Assembly (NCBI GenBank): GCA_008973525.1
Contig: WACJ01000304.1
Location: forward strand, 310,001-374,000
Origin: Stenopsyche tienmushanensis
Lineage: Eukaryota; Arthropoda; Insecta; Trichoptera; Stenopsychidae
Length of the DNA stretch: 64,000 nucleotides
Direction: 5' to 3'
Part shown: one piece after another, positions 37,200 through 50,229 of the stretch
How positions within the stretch are numbered: position 1 is the first letter of the stretch
Layout: each line of letters starts with the position of its first letter
The notes under the pieces: model-generated
The model's input: only the letters and a program-made list of their open reading frames with translations
Databases searched by the model: none
Told to the model about the DNA's origin: nothing
Position numbers and translations under genes: made by a program

Positions 37200-38640
37200 T
37201 GCTCTGGTTCTAGAATGAATCACTAAATTTTCACCTGACTTAGCCAAGGAATACCTGAATAAAAATAATGATTCTGCTAAAACGCAAAATATTGTGCCAA
37301 ATCAGCATACGAGCAAATTAATCAATAGCTTTTAAAATAAAGCCAATGATATATATGGATTCTTCGTAGCTTAGATTCATAATAGGACAGCGGTTCTATA
37401 CCAGAATACCGAATATTAAAACCAATTAGTTACAAATCCTTTATAAAAAACATCCTACATAAAAAATAACCATGAGAATATTAGACATATTGAAATCCTA
37501 ATATGTATATAAATTTAAAATCTGGAATTAAAACACATTTTGCTTTATAAACAAGGCTAAATATTATTATAGAGACTTTTTGATATACAACCACAACTAT
37601 TATCTACAACCTCTATCTATCTAATCCACATGAGGTAAGGCTGACGACCACATTTAAAAAAAATCGCCATGAAAAATGATTTCAAATGGTTGGCAATTAT
37701 TACGAAAAGTCACCTAAAAAAAACCTCAAGTTGTTTGATATTTCACCTCAGCAAATAAAATGCGAATATTACAATTGCATCTTCATTCGTATTATAAACT
37801 CTAAGCGATCATAGTTAGCCAGGCTTGCATTGTGTCACATCTGCAGTAACTTTTCCTGTTTATCTGGTTTTATAACGATGCAAAATGAATATCCTGTACA
37901 TATGGATGATGTTAAATGTAGAGGGTAGAAATGCTCAAGTACAATGGGGCGTCGAAGATGGGGTTTTCAAATAACAGGGACTTGATAATGTAATATTCAA
38001 TACGTCTGTCTGAAAAGGCTTAATGTTGAAGTGAATTCAGACAAGAGAGCATTATGATGAATAAAGCATTGAATAAAATGGTTTTTTTTTGTTCCAATGA
38101 GCTAAACGCCATTACAGTATCGAGCGAATGAGGAGGTGAATGTATGATACAAACGAAATGGATGTAACCCCTTCCTGTGAATTAATATTGCTCATAGTTA
38201 TACAGTGGACTGTTTGTGGATGCACTATAATGATGATGACAGTACGGAAAGAAGGGACCAAAAATTTGCAATCATTTCTACACCTGCAAGTAATTCCGCG
38301 TTAGTGTTTATTTAATTTTAATCAGGACAATTACAGTACACCAAGCTTTCAACGTTCCGGACATCAATAACAATTTTCTAAAGAATAATTCTACATATCG
38401 ACATTAAATAGACATCTACAAAGTCGCTTTTTTGTCTACAAGTAGTTTACGTTATTTATTGCTAAATAAACGTCATCTACTTTCGATTCAAGGTGGTTAG
38501 GGCTTCGATATATGTGGTCAAAGTTATAGAACTTGATTAAAGTATTGCAACTTTCAAAGTATTGTAATTTTAAGTACATAAAATATTTATTATAAGCAAA
38601 TACAGCATAGTTTTAGTCTTATAGGCATAATATTATTTTT
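37200..38640. other. Intergenic stretch, nothing recognised
   Basis: AT-rich sequence upstream of the PHYHD1-like promoter. No coding motif. Confidence 0.4.
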
Positions 38641-38649
38641 TATAAAATT

Positions 38650-39473
38650 AACGTTTATGTAATAATAGCGAATACCCGGCATGCGTTGCAATGCCAAACT
38701 TAATAATATAAATTTATGTATTTTAATTCAGTTTATAGGAATGAATTTAGATATTTTTAATTACACTGAAAAACTTTATCTTTCCGATATTTCGAGTCTC
38801 CTGTCGGACTCATGGACGCGGAATAACTGCCGGCGCTTTGATGATGCCCCTTGCGAGCATCCTTCGTCCAGTGCTATGTTGGGCTATGCATTGCCGTCGC
38901 TTCGTGGTAGATTGTTTGCACTTTCAGATTTTTTGCTTGGTTATTGGTGCCTAAATGAAGGTACTTGCTTTTAGAGCATATGATTTGTTGATTTTAAAGA
39001 TAAAGATACGCATATATAGAATGTGGTTGCAATGCCACACGTGCTTAGTAATAATTTGAAAAGAAAGAATGAGAGGTTAGGATTGATATGCGTATGCGTA
39101 CACTCTTCCTTGCCTCGAAAAGCGACTGTCTTCCTCACCGTATCCCGCGGCCCTGCCACGCCCCGTGAGCCCCCCCCCCCACTACGCATGGTATTACTTC
39201 TTTTACCTTAGCAAAACCGGGCGTGCCATTATCGCCTTTTGGTATAGTTGACAAACGGCTTCGTTTACTTTAGCAAAGCGGATCGGACCGACATCGGACT
39301 TCGGACAGATATTTGATTGATGGCATTATCGCCTCTCGGCATAGTTGACAAAGGGCTTTGTTTACCTTAACAAATTTGGATCGGACACGCATTGACTTAT
39401 ATATATATACATACCTTATCCGATATTTCTGACTGTCGCCGTTGTGACCGTTAAAATTCTTATTTTTAGTAAA
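38650..39473. repeat. Helitron-like or other DNA-element remnant with a 97-bp tandem repeat
   Basis: GC-richer block. From 39186 to 39385 a unit of 97 bases (GCCATTATCGCC, ATAGTTGACAAA, GTTTACYTTARCAAA, GGATCGGAC) is present about 2.2 times. The AT start and the GACTGTCGCCGTTGTGAC stretch at 39430 recall the repeat at 10.1 kb. A run of 11 C lies at 39170-39180. Confidence 0.45.
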
Positions 39474-39475
39474 TA

Positions 39476-40751
39476 TTAGGGGTATCGAAAAGAAATAGAA
39501 ATTTTCATACAGTTATGAAAAAAACATTTATTTAAAAAAAAACTTAAAAACTACTCTATAAACTAATGTCCGTCGTTTTCTAACACCTTTTTCCATCTTT
39601 CAGGTAATTTATCTATTCCTGTTTTGTAAAAGTCTTTGGGTTTTTCTTTAAAGATCTTTTCCATATGATTTTTTATCTCATTCACATTAGTAAATTTTTT
39701 TTCACGAAGAGAATGTTCTAGGGCACGAAACAAATAATAATCCGATGGAGCGATGTCTGGAGAATATGGTGGATGTGGTAGAAGTTCATAGCCAAGTTCA
39801 ATATTTTTTTGCTGCGTAACTTTTGCCGCATGAGGTCGTGCGTTGTGCGTGTTGAAGAATTCCCTTATTATTGTTCACTAAAAATGGCCGATTTTTTTAA
39901 AATTCTTGTGTCATTCTTTCTAATTGTTCACAATACATGTTTGCTGTTATTGTTTCACCGGGTTAAAGTAATTCAAAATAAAAAACACCAAGGCTATCCC
40001 ACCAAATACATAACAGCACCTTATTTACAGTTAAGCTCGGCTTTGCCGTAGGTAAAGCTAATTGACCGGGTGAAAGTCATTGTTTTTTTCGCGCGGTATT
40101 GTTATAGAGGACCCATTTTTCGTCACAGGTAACAATTCGCCTTAAAAATGGTTCTAAATCGTGCCTAGATAAAAGAGAAGTGCAGATAGTACGTCGCAGC
40201 TCTAGTGCAGTTTGTGATAAATCGTGAGGGACCCAAACTCCTTGCCTGGAACACTTTCCAATGCGGTGAAGGTGATTTTGTACATTTTTCCATGGGCATC
40301 CAAGTTTATTTGATATTTCTCTGATTGATTGACGAGGATCAGACTCTACTAAATTTAACAGGACATCATCATCGATTTTTAGCGGTCTTCCCGATTTAGG
40401 CGCTTCTGTAAGATTTCTGTCACCAGTTTGGAATTTTTTCAACCACCTATGACATTTACTTAGTGTCAATATATCACCATATGTTTCATTGATTTTCTGT
40501 GTCACTTCTTTAGTTTTCATTTTTTGATCAAATAAAAATAGCATACAATAACGCAAATTTTCTTCACTAATTGTTGGTCTGGACATTTTTATTTAAATCA
40601 CGGTTAATTTTTTTTTTGTTAAAAATAGTAAATTGACAATAGTCTTAATTTACAAGCACTAAAAAATAAGTGTTTACTGCACCGCGTCACAATATAAACT
40701 GACCCTAAAGCCAGGTATAAAAAAATTTCTATTTCTTTTCGATACCCCTAA
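39476..40751 (-). mobile_element. Nearly complete mariner transposon (family 1)
   Basis: 1276 bases with inverted termini TTAGGGGTATCGAAAAGAAA at both ends and TA on each side, the usual mariner size and target site. The transposase is on the minus strand from 40586 (MSRPTISEENLRYCML). CHRWLKKFQTGDRN and REISNKLGCPWKNVQNHLHR form the DNA-binding part, CDEKWVLYNN has the first catalytic Asp, then stops and shifts from about 40077. NARPHAA and PPYSPDIAPSDYYLF supply the DD34D region. A one-base insertion in the HDN codons (near 39850) shifts the frame. Inactive, but the best preserved mariner here. Confidence 0.88.
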
Positions 40752-40759
40752 TATATACA

Positions 40760-43390
40760 AATTCAGCATGACACTTGTTTTCTTGGATGATCAAATCTCA
40801 AAAGACAGAAAGAGAAAAAACCCACATGCATATAATCTTTGCAAGAAGCCTGCAAGGAAAGCTTTCAAAAGACATGCAGCTTTTGCATGACAGCGCACCA
40901 AAGCACATGTCTGCCAAAATTTAATCTGCCAACGATTTGGGTTCCAAAACCACCCACCGTTAATCCACCCACTATACGATCCAGACCTGGCTCTCTCAGA
41001 TCATTTTCTATTTCGATAGTTGTTGTTTGATACTGTAAAATTAAGCAAAATATATGTTTAAAAATCGTTTCTTTCCTATTTAAATAGACAATTTATTGCA
41101 TGTGAATATTTAGACATTGTTTGACCGTAGATTTAATTAAAGCAATATTTGGTGTTCAACGTTGGTTTAAGTCAAGACCTGAGCGGGTTTTGTGATCACT
41201 CACTGCTCCAAGTTTTTTTCAAACAAATATGAAATATAATGATATATATAAATGCCATTTTGCGAATTTATTAATATTTTATCCAAACAACATAATAAAT
41301 TGGCGCTAAATTAAAAACGAGCTTGCATCGCTTGGGAGTATATACAAATTATTTGAACTTTAGAACTGATCTTCGTTCGAAGATAAATATTTCTAGGATA
41401 TTTATGGGTATGACAGCGTGCTTTGAAAATCTTCACCGACTGGTCACACTGTACACTATCCGCCCGTCGTCCTAAAAATATCTTTGTGCAAGTGCTACGT
41501 TATAATTAATATTGTTGCAAGCATATGGTGCTAGAATGCTCCGAGCATACGTCCCATAAAAGTATCAACACATACTGTTTTTATTTTAAACGAATTCTTC
41601 GTCTCGATCGTTATGATTGTAGCTCTAATAATGGATGCTGGCCGACGAAGTACGCCTCGTTGGATTCATATTAAATAGAATAATAATTTTAGCCTTAGGA
41701 AATCATTCGAATTGGTTCAAAATTCGTAACCAAATCGCAGTATTTTTGTTTGTTAAAAACTAGTTTTGTTTATATGGATTTTTTTATTATATTGTTATGT
41801 TTGAATCGCTAAAAGTTCAGATGATAATAATTCGATTTTGTAAAGTGTTTTACTTTTCGACACAAGCAAAATCACTCGAAAGCTTTTCTGCCATACAGAA
41901 ATAAATAAATTGCTTCTACCGTTGATGAATTACTATTGGCGAGAATCGAAAAAGCACATAGCTTAATGCAAAAACACTTTTGTAAACGATTTAATCGGCG
42001 CGGTTTTATCATTACATCCATCAACATCCCTCTATTAAAATGTACACAATTATGTTCATTGATATGGCTTATATTTTTCTGATACGTATAAAATAATGGA
42101 AATATCTACGAGGCTATAAAAATTAATTCTTAGCATAATAGAAAATGTTCGAGTTCAAATCTACTACAATAGACACCAACGTCGAAGCTTTGCAAGGGGA
42201 TGATTGTGGGGTGGAAACAGGGGTGTCAATTGAGGGTGAAATGTTCAGGAATATAAAAAGCTGTATTTTCCTCGAGAGCAATAAATGCGACTGAATTCTA
42301 TTGGATATGCTCGTAGATATCATGGAATTTAATACACATTTATATCGAGAGAAATATTTGCAGAGTGGAATGACTAACAGAAGAGTGAGGGCAGTCGTAT
42401 TTTACGCAGATTCTTGAAGTGTAAATAAGCAAATTTAATAATTTATTCAACTCTTCATAACTTGAAATTGATGATTGATCTCGATTGACTTGAACAGCAA
42501 CATCTTTCTGTCTTCCTGCGGACACATTACGTTTTGTCAATTAAGATCTAGATTTTTGCACGTGCATTGCTTTCCATCCGGTGATGAAGAAGAAAAGCTG
42601 GAAATAAAGAGTCGATAGATTTCCGCCCACACCCAACCACCTACTGCTTGACCCGATATAAGATCGAATCGTTGTGCGTGCACGGTCATCTCGAAGAGCA
42701 CGCGGAAGCGAATTTTTATTCTTAATTTAGCATTAAATTGTACTACATACATGAAAAGCTGTAACTAAGCAAATACACAAGTCCACAAACACTAAGCCTA
42801 GAATGTAAAGTAAGCCGACGGCGAGTTATCAAATTATGTATTTAAATATGTTTTTACTGTTGTTTGTGTTTTCGTAATAGCATTTAAAACATGTTGTACG
42901 GCGCATTAAAAAAAAATTGACACCAAAAAGTTTTGCTTATTTTCATTGATTTGTGGAATGATATTCCGACGTTAATTAGCTATTTTATAACGCCATGGCA
43001 AATAATGATCAATCTTTATTTAAGATGTATTTGAATATAATTTCACCCGCCAAATGCACAATTTTTACGAGATTAATATTTTTCAAAGAACATGATTGAA
43101 TTTTAAAACCGTTGCTACCGGATTATTATATAAGAGTAGGATTTCATTTGTATATGAATAAAGTTTTATTCAAAGAATTCGTATAATGAACATCAAAAGG
43201 ACATCTGTCAAAGAAAGATTCTTTAGAAATATCTGTGTTCATCATTTCAGCATATTGCAATACGTTATAATGGATATATTCACTGTTTTATTTGTGAACT
43301 ACTTTTATGTTTGACTTTCATAAGTGATGAAAAGTAGATTCTATTATTTAATACAATTAAATTTCCAAGGCGTAGATTCTTAAATAATAT
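40760..43390. other. Intergenic stretch, nothing recognised
   Basis: 42540-42720 is less AT-rich and open on the minus strand for 71 codons, but I recognise no motif there. It could be regulatory. Confidence 0.35.
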
Positions 43391-43395
43391 ATCCA

Positions 43396-44363
43396 TACAC
43401 TCATCTCTCGATTTACGCGGTAGATACGTTCCGAGAGAAAACGTGTATATCGAAACCACGTAAATCGAGATTTCAAGTTCATATAAAGTAGGGGATAGGT
43501 TCCAGAAAACCGTGTAAAACGAGTACATTGTATATACACATACATGTGCAAAAAAAGAGAATTTTATTAAGAAATAGATTTAATAGCTCGACGTAAATTT
43601 ATAACATGTTTATAATTAAAGGCATAATTATATAAAGATAATTTTAATATTCCAGCATCTCACTTCTGTATTCTAATTCAACCATTTTTTTCTTTTTGGT
43701 TAGTTCGAAATCGCTACTATCATCGGATTCAAATCCAGCAGCAGGCTCTTCTTCTCGACTTATTAAATAGTCCCTAGCTAATGTTTGTGTTGTTTTTTTT
43801 TGTTTGTTTTTAAGTCTTTGTAAATTTCACTGTATTGCATGCACAGGCTTTTAAGGTCTCGCTGAAATTTAACAGCATATTAAATAACGAGATCAGTGGC
43901 TAGAACCTTATTTTATAAGCGATTGGCCAATTGTAAATTTTCTGAAATGTCTTTGGACGTAAATTTATTTGGTTCATTAGTAATGTCCTTATCACTACCA
44001 TCGCTAATTTCAACATTTTATTTTTCGTTGATTGACAGAAATATAAATAAATTTTTCTTCGTTTGTTTCCTGATCAACAAACAATTCATCTAAAATATAA
44101 TTTCAACATTTGGATGATGTATATCTTGTGGATGACCGGGTGCATTATCTAAGAGTATCTATAGAACTTTGAATAGAAGGATTTTCTTCTTCAAATAACT
44201 TTCTGCTTCTGGTACAAAACATTTATTAAACCATTGTGTAAATATTGAAGCTGTCATTCAAGCTTTTTTGTTGGACATCCAATGAACAGGAAGATTTTTA
44301 AAAAAATGTAAATTTATTCTGACCGCGTAAAATGGGTATCGCGTAAATCGAGGGATGAGTGCA
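43396..44363 (-). mobile_element. Tigger deletion derivative with both termini
   Basis: 968 bases. The left TACACTCATCTCTCGATTTA and the right end (reverse complement TGCACTCATCCCTCGATTTA) are inverted; TA follows the right end. The interior at 44100-44300 is minus-strand transposase sequence matching 25440-25700 in reverse, so most of the coding part is deleted. Confidence 0.75.
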
Positions 44364-44599
44364 TAGTGTTTTAATTATCATATATTTCATACAAAAACTT
44401 AAATAATGAAAAAAATAATGAGAATAATAAAAAGATTTCAAATTTTCAGTTTCTTGTTTCGATTATAATGAATTATGAATTTATTATTCCAATTTATAAA
44501 CAAATTGCGGGTTTAAAAAAAAAAATCAGTAAGTATAGTCATCAAGTCTATTTTTATCTATATATTGCTATAATAGGTTATGTATTTTCAATAGATGGG

Positions 44600-44720
44600 G
44601 TTCTGGACTTGATTGTAAAGGCTCGGGTTCAATTCAAATGATGCTTACAAATTTGAGATCAAAAGAGATCATTCTTGATCCAGATTTAACCTGGCTCTAA
44701 AAAAATGAATAAAATAAATT
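44600..44720. repeat. Dispersed repeat, copy 2 (first copy 28727-28870)
   Basis: See the first copy; it abuts the hAT MITE at 44744. Confidence 0.45.
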
Positions 44721-44743
44721 TAAACTGAAATACTCCCCTAGAA

Positions 44744-46149
44744 CAGCGGTTCATATACTTATGTAATCCGCGGACCTCCTCTCGAGCAAAATTTTTTTCA
44801 CGGACCTCCTCTTGAACTGTTTTTGGTGGACCAAAAAAAAATAAATACATTTCTTGGCAAACATTGATCGAAATAGATATTATTAGATAAAGCGGAAAGA
44901 AATGTCATTTTTTTTGGTTGCATCTTTGCTATCAGTTTGCCTCGGGTTGCTGTCGAGTAAATACGTCAAGGTTGGTGTCACTTTAAAGCTCTGTTGTTTG
45001 TCTTACTTTTTAAATATTTTTATATTTTTTTAGCTATAGTGTAAATGTCCAAGCCAGAAACTGATGAGACCCATTTGCGATCTTGTTTACAGTTTTTATT
45101 CGATAAAGGATTAAAAGCAAAATAAGCTACCCAGAGCATCTGTGATACATATGGCAACATATTGAATATTAGAAAATGTCATAGATGGTTCAAAAAATTT
45201 AAAAGTAACCACAGAGATTTGAAAAATAAACCAAAATCAGGACGACCTCCAATAATCGATGATGACGCATTAAATTCTCTGGTAGAATTTGATCCTCGAA
45301 AAAAAATAAAGCAATTATCGCTAGACATCGGCTGTCCCTGGTCGACAGTAAAAGATAATTTTATAATACTCGGGAAAAAACATAGACAGGGAATTTGGGT
45401 ACCGAGTTGTCATCAACGGTCTTGGAACAACGGACAATCATTTGTTCATCACTATTGTCCAGTTATGAAATTGATCCATTTTAAAAAAGGTCCACCTTTG
45501 TGTTTGGTGGGATTTTTTTTGGCGTAATTCACTACGAATTATTAAGACCTGGCCAAACTGTCACAGCAGAGCTATACTGTGCACAATTAGATAGGTTAAA
45601 AGCGGAAAATGCTCAAAAAGCGATCAGTGCTAGTTAACAACCCAAGAAGAATATTACAGCATGATAATACAAGACCACACGCAGCAAGGATTACGCAGAA
45701 CAAGATAAGGGAGCTGGTTTTGGAAGTGCTGCAACATCCACCATATTCTTCTGATATTACCCCTTCAGACAATCATCTTTTCAAGCCATTAGAACTTTCG
45801 CTTCGCGATAAAAAAAAATCACTTCTGTGGAACAAGTGAAAAATCATTTTGATTCTTACTTTAGTGTAAAACCGGCCGAATTATACGAAAGAAACATTAA
45901 AAAGCTGCCTAATCTGTAGAAGGCGATTATAAACAATAATGGAAATTATTTAATTGAGTAATATTGTATAGCTTTTATTAAAAAAAAAAATCTCCAAATA
46001 ACAAAAAAATGACATTTCTTTCCGCTTTACCTAATATTAAAATGTGTTCTGTAAACAATTCCACGATAATATCTATATATTTTCGTGAACCCCCGGTAAT
46101 GGCTCCGCAGACCCGCAGGGGTCCGCGTACCTCAGTTTAAGAACCACTG
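44744..46149. mobile_element. hAT MITE split by a mariner, with an 8-bp target duplication
   Basis: Outer ends CAGCGGTTCAT (44744) and GAACCACTG (46149) are inverted, and CCCTAGAA is duplicated exactly on both sides (44736-44743 and 46150-46157), as hAT insertion requires. Without the inserted mariner the element is about 250 bases and contains CCGCGGACCTCCTC/GGGGTCCGCGTACC subterminal motifs, but no coding sequence. Confidence 0.85.
44883..46034 (+). mobile_element. Mariner transposon, family 2, inside the hAT MITE
   Basis: 1152 bases. Termini TTAGATAAAGCGGAAAGAAA and, in reverse, TTAGGTAAAGCGGAAAGAAA, flanked by TA. Frames give MSKPETDETH, CHRWFKKFKSNHRDLK, QLSLDIGCPWSTVKDN, then ILQHDNTRPHAARITQ and PPYSSDITPSDNHLF, so the second and third DD34D Asp are visible. 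An internal deletion between about 45420 and 45480 removes the first Asp region, and several stops are present. Confidence 0.88.
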
Positions 46150-46384
46150 CCCTAGAAGATTATCAATAGAAGCTTTCAACCATGATCAAATATGCAAATA
46201 AGCCGGTCTTTGTAAAAAATCGAACAAATTCACCCCTTATAGGGTAGACCAGTCATCAAATAATTATACGTTTATTGCAAACATTTATCACGAACCTTTT
46301 TACATGTTGTTTTTTTTTTCTTTAGAATATTGCCAAAATTATAATGCATTTTAATACATTTAATTCTCGTTTGTAAGGACCTAG

Positions 46385-46860
46385 GAGTTATTTTCAGACC
46401 TAGGAGTCTTGTATCTTTATGGGAGGCTTCTGCCTAGTTGGGCCTAAAAGTGATCGATTTTTTAACATTTTTATTTTGTACAATTTTGTATATTAATCTA
46501 TAGTGAATTTAAAAAATAATAAGCGACCGAAGAAAAATGTGATTTTACCAACATTGTTTTAAATATTTTTGCCTAATTTTAGGTCAAACGATGAAGACAT
46601 TAATTTTACATGTGCTTACCAAATTTTATAAAGAATCCTCATCTAGGGCGAGTGGAAACACTTCCGTGAGCTTGAAAAATATAGTTTCAAGAAAAACGCG
46701 TTTAAAGTTGAACCGAAGTTTATGTGCGAATAAAATGAAAAATATAATACTAACACCTAATCTGCTGTACCAAGAGCATAGAGGATACCTTCCGTTTCTT
46801 CAAAAAACTCTTCTTCAGATGAACTCTTCAACAGTGTCATGAAACCGACAGGAGGTTCGA
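46385..46860 (+). repeat. Mutator-like element derivative (ends joined)
   Basis: Shares TTGGGCCTAAAAGTGATCGA with 49935 and CGTGAGCTTG, AAAAACGCGTTTAAAGTTGA and TTTATGTGCGAATAAAATGA with the reverse of 21240-21360. It seems to be an internally deleted relative of the element at 20.3-21.4 kb. Confidence 0.45.
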
Positions 46861-46899
46861 AATATCGAAAAAAATAATTAATGAAATATTGATTAAATT

Positions 46900-48900
46900 G
46901 ATTATAAATTATTGAACGCTCCTTGTATTTTTTAGCATGATTCTATGTCTACGAAGGACGATAATCAAAACACGCCAGATCTTTCCGTTTAATCATCTTT
47001 ATTAAATTTAATTTAAATACAAAGATGCTTACTAATATATTTTTTTCAAAAATTTTGTGCAAATAGGTTTAATTTAATTAAATAAAATACCCCGTCCCCG
47101 ATTCCGTCCTCTTATAAAATATGATCGAAAATCATGACCATAACTGGTGTCATAGCCACTAACTGCTCCAAATTATTAGTCATTTGTCCGATTTAATTGT
47201 TGATAAAATATTGAAGTTGTATTTCTTAAATACTTTTCTATATACACTCCGAGTCCGAATCAAAAATTATATTAGATATAAATATAATTGCTAATGAATT
47301 GTCAAACTACATAGCTTCAAGTATTTGGTTTTTATTCATATTTAAGCCATTCTTGATTTACAGTACAGATATTTTTTATATGCCCGTCAAAGAAACAGCA
47401 AAGGGTTTAAGCATTATAGTATCTTCCTATTTCCCCCTTTCAATCCAGCTCTATACGGTCATCTTTGAGATATTTTACCGTCTTACATGCTGGAGGCACA
47501 ATGGAAGATATTGTAGCATTCAAAGATATCCTTTGGGTTATTTTAATATGAGCAAATGATATTTTTTGAAAGGATCAAAATATTTGATGAAATCCGAATA
47601 ATACAGAAAAAAGTATTTTTATTACATGAAATGGTTTTGTTACTACTGAAAACTAGTAGGCGACAAGGATTGGTTGTGGGCTTTTTGATTATACGTTTGT
47701 GAAGGTTTCCGGCACCCCACCGCAGATTTTCACAAAGCAACCCCTGTTTTTGAAAGCTGTCATTAATTACAGTCCATCCTTGTGATATTATTCGTTCGCT
47801 ACCACAAAACGTTTCAATGAATATAAAATAATTTAAAGTTTTTATTTGCAAAATTTTCATGAAATAATAATATAGAAAACTGCTTTGACACATGAGAGAT
47901 AATCTAATTCGGTTCTATAAGCTTCATTTGTATTAAAAAGACCCTAGAAAGAAAGAAAAAGAAAAAGAAAGAGATAAATAGACATGTGTGACTGTATTAG
48001 GTGTATCGAAGATTAATTATAATTCTGAGATCTTCTCGACCTTCAGTCTACACCGAGACACAGCCTAGAGTAAACGTATTATTTGTTCCCATTAGAAAGT
48101 GATAGTTGTGGGTTATTTATTAGCACTATCAAGTCCTAACAATCATTGAAGAATATTTGCATCCTTTTTAAAAGGTAAGACTTTATAAATTTAAATTATG
48201 ATATGGTGTTATATACCGAGTAAATAATCAAACAATCGAGGAATTCGTTCAGGATCATCGTCAACGAAAAGGTAAAATAAATACTTAAAGATTTCGAATA
48301 TAGTGCTTAAAAAATGCATGCATCTTAGCTCTAGAATACAAATATACGTCGTTTCGATGTGAACGCTGACAAATATAGTTATTTTAGACTTATTTTATCA
48401 CATTAGGTTAGCGCTTTGTGGTTTCAAGTCAATTCAATCAATCAATCCAACAATCAAGTCCTAGTCAATCCGGCATTACTTATTATTGTTAAAGAACGAA
48501 CTTTTTATAATATATTTTTAAAATATGTGTCATATCGAAGCAACATCACAATTTGTATACATATGGTTCTAAATAAGTTATGTAATCTAGGGTTAAATAT
48601 TAAACGTGAAAGTTTTTCCACATACGACGGTTATTAATTTTTTTTTTTTAAATATAAAAGCTAAATTTGAGATAAGAAATTGATAGATGAAATAATTTTG
48701 TACTCCTTTCAGGATTTCTCCATCTTGCATAGATCCATCCAAGACTATATAATATATATTTTTATCGAAATGGGTTTGAGTCTAAGCTAATTTTTTTAAT
48801 ATTAATTTAATACTTTGAATATATACAGATGTCTCTCAAAAAATCGCCGAAAAAGAGAATAAATCGCTTAGAAAAGTACCAAACAATACACTGGAATAAT
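46900..48900. other. Intergenic stretch with a purine tract
   Basis: 47941-47980 is a GAAA/GAAAAA purine tract. Just after it, TTCAGTCTACAC near 48041 and a donor-like AAAAG/GTAAGA at 48174 could mark a promoter and noncoding exon, but no coding exon follows that I can recognise. Confidence 0.25.
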
Positions 48901-48906
48901 GTAGAG

Positions 48907-49178
48907 CAGTGGTTCTTAAATTTATTTAGACCGCGGACATCATCTTGAACATTTTTTTTTGCAGAATCCATCCCAAACTTTGGCATTTTACGGCTTTAAA
49001 TTCTGACCTTGAGCACTCGATATGGGCCGTTTCGCTATACACGCGACATGTAGGCAGAGAAGGTTCTAGTTTTTGAATTGATAGTTGGTATTTTAACTAT
49101 GATTTCTACATGCTGCGGACTCTCGGTAATAGCTACCGGATCCCCAGGGGTTAGCGGATTCCAGTTTAAAAACCGCTT
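48907..49178. mobile_element. hAT MITE, second copy
   Basis: Starts CAGTGGTTCTTAAA with GACCGCGGACATC and ends GGATTCCAGTTTAAAAACCG, matching the outer parts of the element at 44744. The target duplication is no longer visible. Confidence 0.6.
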
Positions 49179-49914
49179 AGTCCGGTAATAGGCATAAAAT
49201 CGTCAATAAATGGAAATAAGCTGAGCATAAAATATTTTTTTCCTAGGAACCTAGGCTGCGAGTTATTCCAGAAAATTAAAAACTCTTTTTTAGCTAACAA
49301 AAAAATAGCTCATTTTCTATACAAAAATGTATGTTCGATTTCATTGAGATGTTTAATATTATATTAGAAAATGTAAAGTGAATCATATTGAGTATTCACC
49401 ATAAGTTCCAAAATTTAAAATCAAACAAATAAGCATTAAAATTGCAATTACATCATTTCGCGTTGTATTTTAAATTATTATTTTTTACGTCTAATTTCAA
49501 AAAAGAAAAATTCAACTCTAAGCGCATAAATAATTCTTAAGCTCCTAAACGTAATTATAAGACCGACTTCCAGGCTACTTATAAAGGGCTTAAAGAGTAT
49601 AAATTATTCCTGTCAGTCCGTTATACCAATTATTCTACCCCAGAAAATTCATACTTGGCAGACACCTATAATCAATAATGATGGCATGACATTGTTCGAA
49701 TAAAGCTGGAAACTGTTATTATGATATTGCATTTGATGTATTATTCACATTCATTGCAAATGTGAATGTGAATGTTGTGACTTAACCACAAAATAAGCCA
49801 TGCAAAAAGGAAAACATGTTAATATAATGAGAGCTGTGTAGAACCCACCGTATTAAATTATAGGTTCATAAATTGCATGTACATAAATGCATTATTTCAA
49901 GGTGCAATATAATA

Positions 49915-50220
49915 CTTAAGGGACGTTTCTACATTGTTGGGCCTAACAGTGATCGATTTTTTAATGCAAAAATTGTTAAATATGGAGTGTCGATATTTAG
50001 TGTCTTGAATAGGCGATCTTTATTGAATATTGTGTATAGCTTAGACTATAATTAAGTAGAAATATTGGAAAATAAAAAAATAGTGAGCGATCGAAAAATA
50101 ATGTGTTGTGGGAGGACTTCTCTGAGCTTGGAAAAAGTAGTTTCGAGAAAAACACTACATACATACAAGAGCACTTCCTTTCTTTGCATAAATGATACAC
50201 AAGGAATCGATTTATATGAT
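49915..50220 (+). repeat. Mutator-like element end fragment
   Basis: GGGACGTTTCTACATTGTTG then GGCCTAACAGTGATCGATTT, and later TGAGCTTGGAAAAAGTAGTT with TCGAGAAAAACACT, in the same order as 46385-46700. Confidence 0.45.
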
Positions 50221-50229
50221 TCATCATCA

